NCBI RefSeq assembly: GCF_008086165.1
Contig: NZ_VSKL01000001.1
Coordinates: 1,054,001 to 1,118,000, forward strand
Direction of reading: 5' to 3'
Length of the DNA: 64,000 bases
Source of the DNA: Algorimicrobium algoritergicola
Lineage (GTDB): Bacteria > Bacteroidota > Bacteroidia > Flavobacteriales > Flavobacteriaceae
The notes under the pieces were generated by a model that ran no database searches, was not told the origin of the DNA, and worked only from the letters and a program-made list of their open reading frames with translations. Made by a program: the position numbers and the translations under genes. Numbering within the stretch: position 1 is the first letter of the stretch; every line of letters starts with the position of its first letter. Positions 17,408 to 26,400 of the stretch are shown one piece after another.

Positions 17408-18600
17408 AATTAAAATATCTTCCTTTATTTTTTTTACTAATTGTAGCTTGTCAAAAGCCTTTAAAACCAATAGGTGATAAAGAAATTACGGTTTTTAAAG
17501 ACACACACCTTTATTTTGATATGGCTTTTAAAAGCGATAGTATTCAACCAACAGATTCTATTATTCGTTTGGATGCTGGTCGCGTTTTATTAAAGAAAGT
17601 CACCTTGCCTAATTATCAAAAGCAGGCGCACGTAACCGTAAAGATGAGGCTGACTTCTAATGGTGATCCTTGGGATAAATCGGGTTCGTTATTTGTGATT
17701 CCTACGACTTCCGATTTGAATTTATTAGATTTTGAAAGCGAGACATTAACAAAAGAACAATTTTCAAATGAAGCTCCCGGAATTGTTTCAAAAAAAATAG
17801 ATGATAAACTATACGAACCAAATATTGAATTGTTGCGTTTTATGACACCTTTTGGTGTAGGTTTTTTTAATGATAACGAACGTGTAGCAGCTTTAAAACC
17901 CGTTTATATTCCAGTTTGGGAAAATAATGTCCAATGGGAACAGGATATTACCCAACTATTACCTGTTTTAGAAAACGAGGTTTATATTGGTGTTTTTATT
18001 GATACGTGGACCAAGGAAGGATATAAGCTTTCGGTAAGTCTAGATTTTGATGAAAGCGATATTCCAAATCACATAAAAAAAGAACAGAACGTCATTTCCG
18101 TCGTCAATACCAGTAAATATGCTGGTGCGCAACAATTTTATGATGCGTTTCATAAAGGGGATTTGCAAGTAGATTTACCAGTTGATGAAACACTAAAAAA
18201 CGCCAAATTATATTATATCACAACAGGCCATGGTGGTCATGCCGAAGGTGATGAGTTTACAAAAAAAGAAAACATAATTAGTTTTAATGGTGAAGTTATA
18301 AAGCAGTTTGTGCCATGGCGAGATGATTGTGCTACCTTTAGACGATTTAATCCAACATCAGGTGTTTGGACAGAAAAAACAACTTGGAAAGGTGAAGAAA
18401 TAGAAGAACGGATTGCATCATCTGATTACTCACGATCCAATTGGTGCCCTGGAAGTGACGTAAAACCTGAAATTATAGAACTCGGTAATATTGAAGCAGG
18501 GCAACATACATTTACGTTTTCCATTCCGGAAGCACAAGCTATTGAAAATGATAACATAAACTACTGGATGGTTTCGGCTTATCTGGTTTACGATAAGTAA
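17404..18600 (+). CDS. PNGase F-like peptide-N4-(N-acetylglucosaminyl)asparagine amidase, lipoprotein
   Basis: A 398-residue lipoprotein (lipobox LIVAC, Cys16) related to PNGase F of Elizabethkingia, which cuts the whole N-glycan from asparagine. Both halves of the family are recognisable: NGDPWDKSG (86-94) matches the N-terminal block with the catalytic aspartate (here Asp91), FIDTWTKEGYKLSV matches TETWLAKGREYSV, and NWCPGSDVKPEIIEL (347-360) matches the C-terminal block. Glu284 in EGDEFTKK aligns with the key glutamate of PNGase F, whereas the third acidic site is Asp200 rather than Glu. The alignments are by eye and similarity is low overall. The gene overlaps cutC by four bases and the next gene by one, in an operon of N-glycan enzymes. 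Confidence 0.82.
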   Translation: MKLKYLPLFFLLIVACQKPLKPIGDKEITVFKDTHLYFDMAFKSDSIQPTDSIIRLDAGRVLLKKVTLPNYQKQAHVTVKMRLTSNGDPWDKSGSLFVIPTTSDLNLLDFESETLTKEQFSNEAPGIVSKKIDDKLYEPNIELLRFMTPFGVGFFNDNERVAALKPVYIPVWENNVQWEQDITQLLPVLENEVYIGVFIDTWTKEGYKLSVSLDFDESDIPNHIKKEQNVISVVNTSKYAGAQQFYDAFHKGDLQVDLPVDETLKNAKLYYITTGHGGHAEGDEFTKKENIISFNGEVIKQFVPWRDDCATFRRFNPTSGVWTEKTTWKGEEIEERIASSDYSRSNWCPGSDVKPEIIELGNIEAGQHTFTFSIPEAQAIENDNINYWMVSAYLVYDK

Positions 18601-21062
18601 TGAAATACGTTCTCTATATTGGCTTATGTTTAATTATTTTGGGATGCCAAAAGCAATCTGATGTACCAGAAACACGGTTATTGCATGATAATTGGCGATT
18701 TAAATCTAGCGATAAAACCGATTGGTTAACGGCACAAATTCCAGGAAATGTATTTTCTGATTTGTTAGATAATGCAGAAATTCCAGATCCTTTTATTGGT
18801 ACTAATGAAGATTCTGTGCAATGGGTTTCTAAAACCGATTGGGAATATCAAACAACTTTTCAAGTAGACTCCAAAACGTTACAAAAAAGACATATTGAAT
18901 TGAATTTTGAAGGTTTAGATACTTACGCTTCGGTGTATTTAAATGATTCATTAATTCTAAAAACGGCCAATGCGTTCCGTGAATTTTCTGTAGATGTGAA
19001 ACGGATTCTAAAAGTTGATAACACCTTGCGTATTCTTTTTGAGAATACAACAAAACACGAAGAAGCCGCAAAAGCCCATCTAAACTATACACTACCTGAA
19101 GGGAATCGTATTTTTACCAGAAAAGGCCAATTCCAATATGGTTGGGATTGGGGACCAAAACTGAATACGTCTGGAATTTGGAGACCTATAAAATTGGTGG
19201 CTTGGAACACGGTGAAAATTCAAGATATCTACATAAAACAACAGAATTTACAGGATTCTGTGGCAAAACTGGAATTAGATTTGTCTGTTCAAGGTGATGA
19301 TACATCCGGTTTGGCATATCATATTTATGTGAATGATGAATTGAATTCGGTTTATTCGGCTGAAAATAAATCGATAATTCCATTCGAAATTAAAAACCCG
19401 AAACGTTGGTGGCCACATAATTTAGGGGAACCCTATTTATACACTATTAAAGTCATTGTTGAAAAAGACGATGCGATTTTAGATTCCATGTCGGTAAAAA
19501 AAGGTCTGCGCACTATTAAGTTAATTACGGAAAAAGATAGTTTAGGTGAATCTTTTTACTTTGAGGTAAACGGCAAATCTGTATATGCCAAAGGCGCCAA
19601 TTATATTCCGCAAAATAGTATGCAAAATAAAGTAACGGATGCGCATTATAATAGCCTATTAAATGATGCGGTAGAAGCAAACATGAACATGCTACGTGTT
19701 TGGGGAGGCGGAATTTATGAGAATGCTATTTTTTATGATTTATGTGATGAAAAAGGCATCCTTATCTGGCAAGATTTTATGTTTGCATGTGCTATGTATC
19801 CTGGCGATTCTGGATTTCTAGAAAACGTACAACAAGAAGCCATTGATAACGTGAAGCGTTTACGAAACCATGCTTCCATAGCACTATGGTGTGGTAATAA
19901 TGAAAATTCAGAAGGTTGGCATCGTTGGGGTTGGCAGGACGGCAGATCTGAAACCGAAAAAACAGAGATTTGGGATAATTATCTCAAGGTATTCGATTCC
20001 ATGCTACCCAAAACAGTAGCGACATTTACAGACACGGATTATTGGGAAACATCACCAAAATTTGGACGTGGTAATCCCCAATTCGAATTTCAAGGTGATG
20101 CGCACGACTGGTGGGTTTGGCATGATGGCTATCCGTTTGAACATTTTGAAGAGCAAGTACCACGGTTTATGAGTGAGTTTGGATTTCAATCCTTTCCGAG
20201 TTATGAAGTCATTAATTATATCAATCAGAATGATTCAGATTCTTTAAATATTACTTCAGAAGGCATTAAAAATCATCAAAAACATAGTAGAGGATTTCAA
20301 TTAATTGATGACTATATGGCCCGCGATTATCCGGTTCCAAATAACCCGAAAGATTACGTGTATATAAGTCAGCTGCTTCAAGCTTATGGCATGACTAAAG
20401 GTATTGAAGCGCAGCGTAGAGCAAAACCCTATAATATGGGCACGTTGTATTGGCAGTTAAATGATTGTTGGCCAGCAATTTCTTGGTCTAGTATTGATTT
20501 TTTTGGAAATTGGAAAGCCCTGCATTATAAGGGGAAGCGGAGTTTTGAAAATGTCCTTATTTCTTCGGAAGTAGAACAGGATTCACTTAATATATTTCTG
20601 ATTAATGATACATTTAAAACTTTTTCAGGAACGTTATCTACAAACATATTGAATTTTTCAGGTGAAGTGATTTGGGGAGATTCAGAAGAAATAATTGTAA
20701 AGCCAAATTCAAGTGCCATAAAACAACGGATAGATTTATCTGGGCTTTCATTCAATAAGAACAAAGTGGTTATTGTTTCTAAGTTTCAAGAATCCGAATC
20801 ATTATTCTATTTAGTAAAACCTAAAGATTTGGAATTACCTGCAAAAGCTATTCAAAAGGAAGTTATTAAAACTAGTGATGGGTTTATGATAACGCTATCA
20901 TCTAAAACACTTCAAAAAGATGTCTTTTTATTTTGTAATGAATCAGGACACTTTTCCGACAATTACTTTGATTTGTTGCCAAATGAACAAAAACAAATCG
21001 TATTTAAAACAGATGCTAAAGTTTTAAATAATTTGAAAATCAAAAGTTTAAATGATTTTTGA
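18600..21062 (+). CDS. GH2 beta-mannosidase lipoprotein
   Basis: An 820-residue beta-mannosidase of family GH2. The lipobox ILGC puts the lipid on Cys16. An N-terminal jelly roll (HDNWRFKSS, IPGNVFSDLL) and FQYGWDWGPKLNTSGIW are typical of mannosidase-type GH2 enzymes. The acid/base is Glu435 in WCGNNENSEGW and the nucleophile Glu526 in FMSEFGFQSFP. Family members of this type cleave the single beta-1,4 mannose of the N-glycan core, which is the step still needed after GH92 trimming. Its first base is the last base of the PNGase-like gene (TAATG), so translation is likely coupled. It is the last gene of the operon, and no clear terminator follows. Confidence 0.94.
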   Translation: MKYVLYIGLCLIILGCQKQSDVPETRLLHDNWRFKSSDKTDWLTAQIPGNVFSDLLDNAEIPDPFIGTNEDSVQWVSKTDWEYQTTFQVDSKTLQKRHIELNFEGLDTYASVYLNDSLILKTANAFREFSVDVKRILKVDNTLRILFENTTKHEEAAKAHLNYTLPEGNRIFTRKGQFQYGWDWGPKLNTSGIWRPIKLVAWNTVKIQDIYIKQQNLQDSVAKLELDLSVQGDDTSGLAYHIYVNDELNSVYSAENKSIIPFEIKNPKRWWPHNLGEPYLYTIKVIVEKDDAILDSMSVKKGLRTIKLITEKDSLGESFYFEVNGKSVYAKGANYIPQNSMQNKVTDAHYNSLLNDAVEANMNMLRVWGGGIYENAIFYDLCDEKGILIWQDFMFACAMYPGDSGFLENVQQEAIDNVKRLRNHASIALWCGNNENSEGWHRWGWQDGRSETEKTEIWDNYLKVFDSMLPKTVATFTDTDYWETSPKFGRGNPQFEFQGDAHDWWVWHDGYPFEHFEEQVPRFMSEFGFQSFPSYEVINYINQNDSDSLNITSEGIKNHQKHSRGFQLIDDYMARDYPVPNNPKDYVYISQLLQAYGMTKGIEAQRRAKPYNMGTLYWQLNDCWPAISWSSIDFFGNWKALHYKGKRSFENVLISSEVEQDSLNIFLINDTFKTFSGTLSTNILNFSGEVIWGDSEEIIVKPNSSAIKQRIDLSGLSFNKNKVVIVSKFQESESLFYLVKPKDLELPAKAIQKEVIKTSDGFMITLSSKTLQKDVFLFCNESGHFSDNYFDLLPNEQKQIVFKTDAKVLNNLKIKSLNDF

Positions 21063-21083
21063 ATTTTAACACCACCTTAAAAA

Positions 21084-21111
21084 TTGCTTGATATTTTTAG
21101 CGATATCTTTG
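21084..21111 (+). promoter_or_regulatory. Promoter of the metallophosphoesterase gene
   Basis: TTG (21084-21086), a 17-base spacer and TATCTTTG (21104-21111) match the flavobacterial -33/-7 consensus. The ATG at 21136 lies 25 bases downstream. The match shows that an in-frame TTG at 21088 cannot be the translation start, because it lies inside the promoter. Confidence 0.75.
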
Positions 21112-21135
21112 CAATCGCTTGAAAAAATAAAATTT

Positions 21136-22371
21136 ATGTCGCGTTGGATTATTGCTTTAATTATATTTTCAGTTGTCATTTTTGCTTTGGAATTTTATGC
21201 CTTTCAGGCACTAAAGGCCATAACTAAAAATAAGCTGATTAAAGGAGTCTGGATTATTTCGGCTATTGCCATTTATGCCTATTTCCTGTATGTATTATAT
21301 ATCACGCCTAGAAGTGCTGGTCAAACCAACACGTTTCAATTGGCAGCTGGGTTTATGATAACGTTTTTAATTCCAAAATTATTTTTGGTAATAATCATGT
21401 TTGGCGAAGATGTATTTCGTGTGTTTAGAAAAGGCTATTCGTGGGTGTCACCAGGTGTAACGGCAGATTTTGAAAGTCGTCGGATTTTTATTGCTAAAAT
21501 AGCTTTGGGCCTAGCAGCCATTCCATTTGCGGCCTTTATTTATGGTATTATTCAAGGACGTTATAATTATAAAGTTTTAAAATATCAACTCACTTTTGAC
21601 GATTTGCCAGAAGCTTTTGATGGTTTTAAAATCACACAAATTTCTGATATTCATTCCGGGAGTTTTACCAGTAAAGAAAAAATCCAATATGGTGTAGATT
21701 TAATCAATCAACAGGAAACGGACCTCATGTTGTTTACAGGCGATTTGGTAAATAATATGGCAACAGAAATGGATGATTGGATTGATATGTTTAAAACCTT
21801 GGATGCGCCATTTGGTAAATTTTCCGTGTTAGGAAATCATGATTATGGTGATTATGTGGAGTGGGATTCACCTGAAGCTAAAGTTAGAAACTTCCAAGCT
21901 GTAAAAGATCTTCACCCCAAAATTGGATTCGATTTGTTATTAGATGAACATCGATACATAGAAAAAAATGGTCAGCGATTAGCATTGATAGGTGTTGAAA
22001 ACTGGGGAAAAGGCTTCAATCAAGCTGGCGATTTACAAAAAGCATCCGCAAACGTATCCAAAGATGACTTTAAAATTTTGATGACACATGATCCATCACA
22101 TTGGGAATATCAAGTGAAAGCTGACGATTTTAATTATCACTTAACCTTAAGTGGTCATACACATGGTTTGCAAATGGGTATTGAGATTCCAGGTTGGTTT
22201 AAATGGAGTCCCTCACAATATATTTACAAACAATGGGCAGGATTGTATCAAGAGTTTGGACGGTATATTAATGTGAATCGTGGATTTGGTTATCACGCGT
22301 TTCCTGGACGTGTTGGCATTTGGCCAGAAGTAACCGTAATTGAGCTTAAAAAGGGCGTGAAAAACGGTTAA
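21136..22371 (+). CDS. Membrane-anchored metallophosphoesterase (YaeI-like)
   Basis: A calcineurin-like phosphoesterase of about 411 residues. Roughly four hydrophobic segments occupy the first 150 residues, and the catalytic domain follows. The metal-binding motifs are all present: DIHSG, GDLVNN, GNHDYGDY and SGHTHGLQMG. Relatives act on lipid pyrophosphate or UDP-sugar lipid intermediates, but the substrate here is not known. The start at 21136 (MSRWIIALII) was chosen because the upstream in-frame codons overlap a consensus promoter. It is probably a single-gene unit. Confidence 0.88.
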   Translation: MSRWIIALIIFSVVIFALEFYAFQALKAITKNKLIKGVWIISAIAIYAYFLYVLYITPRSAGQTNTFQLAAGFMITFLIPKLFLVIIMFGEDVFRVFRKGYSWVSPGVTADFESRRIFIAKIALGLAAIPFAAFIYGIIQGRYNYKVLKYQLTFDDLPEAFDGFKITQISDIHSGSFTSKEKIQYGVDLINQQETDLMLFTGDLVNNMATEMDDWIDMFKTLDAPFGKFSVLGNHDYGDYVEWDSPEAKVRNFQAVKDLHPKIGFDLLLDEHRYIEKNGQRLALIGVENWGKGFNQAGDLQKASANVSKDDFKILMTHDPSHWEYQVKADDFNYHLTLSGHTHGLQMGIEIPGWFKWSPSQYIYKQWAGLYQEFGRYINVNRGFGYHAFPGRVGIWPEVTVIELKKGVKNG

Positions 22372-22468
22372 ATTGATGTGTTTGAGCATCTAGCTTAATC
22401 GATTGTTAGTCAAAATAAAAAAAATTACGTAGGTTTGTTATAGCACATTTGGCTTAAACTGATACTGT

Positions 22469-22765
22469 ATGTCAAAATTTGGGGAACTTATAGATGTTAA
22501 TATTCCTGTTTTATTAGATTTTTTCACGGAATGGAACGACCAATCAACAGCTATGCATGCGGTATTGCGAGATGTTGCAGCTGCACTTGGTGACAAAGCA
22601 AAAGTCATTAAAATTGATGTTGATAAAAATAAAGAATTAGCCGAAGCGCTTCGGGTTAAAGGCTTACCAACATTAATCATCTACAAAAATGGTGAAATGA
22701 AATGGCGCCATAGTGGTGAACAAGATGCCAACACACTTATAGGCATTATTCAAGAATACATTTAA
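22469..22765 (+). CDS. Thioredoxin-fold protein lacking the active-site cysteines
   Basis: A 98-residue protein with the full thioredoxin layout: PVLLDFFTEW, then KVIKIDVDKNKELAE, then the cis-proline loop VKGLPTLIIYKNGE and the final helix. Where thioredoxins have WCGPC it reads WNDQS (22-26), and there is no cysteine anywhere in the chain, so it cannot be an oxidoreductase. It is more likely a binding or chaperone-type thioredoxin fold. A TAGGTTTG (22430-22437) with a TTG 24 bases upstream may be its promoter. Its stop codon overlaps the stop of the convergent deacetylase gene. Confidence 0.85.
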   Translation: MSKFGELIDVNIPVLLDFFTEWNDQSTAMHAVLRDVAAALGDKAKVIKIDVDKNKELAEALRVKGLPTLIIYKNGEMKWRHSGEQDANTLIGIIQEYI

Positions 22766-23430
22766 ATAGGTAGCGTTTTAAAGCTATATCCTTTTTCTGA
22801 AAAGTGCGCAAGTACTTTAGGTAACGCATGCATGAGGTTTTTAGAAGCTTTCACGCTATCATGGAACACAATAATACTTCCTGGTTTTGATTCATTAATA
22901 ACATTATTATAACAGGTTTCTGGAGCTGTTTCTTTTTCCCAGTCAAAAGACAAAATACTCCAAGTAACAACTGTATATCCTAATGCTTTCAGGGCTTTAC
23001 CTTGACCAGGTTTTATTTGTCCGTAAGGCGGTCTAAATAGACGTGAAGTATGTGCGTCTTGCATAGCGATTTCGGACTTTTTCAATTCAAAATTGATAAT
23101 TTTTTGTGCTTCATGGATATCCGAAATATAATTTTCTACAGATGTACGCCAACCTTTTAAATGTGTATTGGAATGGTTCCCAATTCGATGACCTTCATTC
23201 AGAATATTATGAAAAATATCGGGATGTTTCTGGATGTTATTGCCAATACAGAAAAATGTTGCTTTTGCTTGATATTGCTTTAAAGTATCTAGTGTCCATT
23301 GGGTAATTTCTGGTGTCGGACCATCATCAAACGTCAGATATAATACCTTTTCAGAAGTAGAATACTCCCAAACATAGTCTGGGAGTATTTTTTTAATAAT
23401 AGTTGGTGTTTTAACAGGAACAATTCCCAT
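22762..23430 (-). CDS. Polysaccharide deacetylase (NodB homology domain, CE4)
   Basis: A 222-residue metal-dependent deacetylase that removes N- or O-acetyl groups from a polysaccharide such as peptidoglycan or chitin oligomers. CE4 motifs are intact: TFDDGP with Asp35-Asp36, the metal pair His86 and His90 in HSNTH, RPPYG, a late Asp-Trp in LSFDWEKE, and FHDS. No clear signal peptide precedes the domain, so the location is uncertain; some flavobacterial relatives lack one too. It lies five bases downstream of the DUF2723 gene on the same strand, so the two are one operon. The substrate is unknown. Confidence 0.9.
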   Translation of the reverse strand: MGIVPVKTPTIIKKILPDYVWEYSTSEKVLYLTFDDGPTPEITQWTLDTLKQYQAKATFFCIGNNIQKHPDIFHNILNEGHRIGNHSNTHLKGWRTSVENYISDIHEAQKIINFELKKSEIAMQDAHTSRLFRPPYGQIKPGQGKALKALGYTVVTWSILSFDWEKETAPETCYNNVINESKPGSIIVFHDSVKASKNLMHALPKVLAHFSEKGYSFKTLPI

Positions 23431-23435
23431 AATGT

Positions 23436-26400
23436 TTATTCTTCTGGCACAATACTTAAGGTGTCTGATTGCAACATATCAACATCTATTGGTTCTGGTC
23501 GTTCTTCAATTTCGGGTTCAACATCAGGAACTTCATCACCACCATAAAAATGACTGAATAGATTTAAGAAATTTGAAAACGTCTTGGTTTCGGTTTTAGC
23601 AAATTCTTTATCATACGTAATCACAACATCCACAATACTCTTATAGCGTTCAATGTCTGTATAAATTTTCTCGAATACAAAACGTTGTTGCTCCTCATCA
23701 AGCTTGCTGTAATAGGTTAAATTTTCTTGATATTTTTCAGCGACATCCATAAAGAGTTTGCGTGCTTTTTCTTGCGAATCAACTTCATAATAAGCACTAA
23801 TATAGGGTTCTAGTAACGTGTAATACCCAAAGTAATCTACTGGCATATTATCCATGGCAATGTCAGCAATTTCTTCTGCTTTTTCAGGTTGGTCTTCATT
23901 GATTAATTGTTCAATTAATCGGGCTAAATTCCCACGATATGTAATGGAGTTTTTACGCGTTTCTACATCGTGATAAATATCTGGACTCCCACTATTTCCC
24001 CAATCCCAGTTTTTAACCTTGTTATACATAAAATCACTGTCAACGCGACCCATATCGAAAGGATTGGCTCTGTTAACTGGTGTTTTTATTGGAACTAACT
24101 TATAAACCATTCCATCTAATTGTAAGTAGTCTTTCATCCAGATGTAATCGTCGTTTCCAAAAGCACCACCTGTAAAATAAATAGGACGTTTCCAGTCGTT
24201 TGTTGAAACGATATCTAACATCAATAAACGATTTTTGTAAATGGCGCCATCGGTTATTTTTACATCTAAATAGTCTTCAATTTTATCGGCATCTTTCTCT
24301 TTAACGATACCGTATTTCAATACATTTTCTTTGTTTACAGGCACGCGAATATTTTCAACAGGAAAATAATTCGACTTCTGGTATTGAATCGGATAGTAAC
24401 TTGGATCCTCGCCTCGCATTTGTAAAATGTAACTCATTTTTGTCTTCGGATTATCACTACTTACAAAATCCATAAAATCTTTAATAAGTAATGTATCCTT
24501 GTTCATTACGCGTTGCGGTCTTCCTTGCGCATCTCTATATTCAATTTGTTTAGGAACATAGTCACGCGTACCCGAACGGTATTGCTCATGTGTTAATGTT
24601 GAAGGAATAGGGTCACTATCATAAGCCTTACGTTTCATTTGGTCTATATACCAATCCGTTTGGAATAAACTGGTGTTTACAACTCGAACATCGGTTCTGT
24701 AGCCTTCAATTTCTTGGGCATACCATAAGGCAAAGGTGTCATTATCACCAATGGAGAATAAAATACCGTTTTCTTCACAAGAATCCAGATACATTTTTGC
24801 CATGGCACGCGCTGTATATTTATCAGAACGGTCATGATCATCCCAATTATTGGCAGCTAAAATGCCTGGAACCAGAATTAGGCACAGGATGGTGACGGCT
24901 GGCGCTAAAGCTTTCGATTTGATCTTTGTTTTAAGCATATCCACTATAGCATATACGCCAAAACCTATCCACAGCGCAAACACATAAAAGGAACCAACTA
25001 AAGAATAATCTCGTTCTCGCGGTTCAAATGGTCTCACATTGGTATAAACTTGAATGGCTAATCCTGTAAAAAGGAAGAAAACCAACATCACCCAGAATAA
25101 TTTTTTGTCTTTATTATAAAGAAAGAATAAACCTATTAGGCCGAGAATAAAAGGTAAGAAGAAATAAGTGTTTCGAGCTTTGTTGTTTTTTACATCACTT
25201 GGTAAATCAGTTTGTGGCATGCCTAAATGCCATTCATCAACAAAACCAATACCACTTAACCAATTACCATTAAAATCATCTAATTTTCCTTGCACATCAT
25301 TTTGTCTTCCAACAAAATTCCACATAAAATAACGCCAATACATATAACCTAATTGGTATTCTAGCATATAGGCTACGTTGTTACCTAGTGAGGGTTTTTC
25401 AATATCAATAATCTGACTGTTTTGTTTTAAAAATTTATGATAATCTTCATAGTCTACCATACCATTGGCAACTTCATTTTTAAAGTTGTTAACTGCGGCC
25501 CGTAGCTCATTTTCCATTTGGTATTCGGGTTTCAGTTTGAAATCCAAATACCCAGTAAAAATCATATAATTTTCTGCGTTTTCGCCACTCCACATACGTG
25601 GTAAAATAGAAGCATGATCCGAATTATAATTCTGACGTGCTTTTTCCCAGTCGTTTATAATAACATATTTCCCTGTTTCTAGGTTCTTTTCATAATTTGG
25701 TTTATCATCAATATACGGTTCGTTTTCATCTAGTCCAGAATATTGATCGCTAAATTGTGGTCCATAAAACAGATGTGTTTCTGGGTATTGCTCCAAATTA
25801 TAATAAGCTAAAAGTTCGCGTGCATCACTCGGGTCATTTTCATTAATAACCACATCTGCATTGGCACGAATAGGTAACATAAGCCACGACGAAAAACCTA
25901 TAATAATAAAGGTAACGCACAAAAGACCTGTGTTGAGGTGTTTGTAATTTTTATTGCGTGTGTATCTTAGTCCAAAAAATATGATGGCTATTAAAGCGAT
26001 TCCGGCAAAAATAGTTCCCGAATTAAAGGGTAATCCTATAGAATTGACAAAGAAAATTTCCGTAGCACTAAAAATACGTAGAATATTAGGTGCTAATAAT
26101 TTAAATATAAAAAGTAAAATAGCTACAGAAACCACATTGGCAATAATGAAGTTTTTTATGGTGACCGTTTTATAATTTTTAAAATAATAAATTAATCCAA
26201 TAGCTGGAATGGTTAATAATCCCATAAAGTGAACACCAAAGGATAAACCAATGATAAAAGCGATTAGAATGAGCCAACGGTTTCCTCTAGGGTTGTCCAT
26301 ATCGCGTTCCCAACGAAGACCTAACCAGAATAAAACAGACATAATTAATGTTGCCATGGCGTAAACTTCCGTTTCAACGGCATTAAACCAGAAGGAATCG

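Noticed and set aside
21088-21135. In-frame TTG start upstream of the metallophosphoesterase
   Set aside because: It lies inside a consensus TTG-N17-TATCTTTG promoter; the ATG at 21136 fits better.
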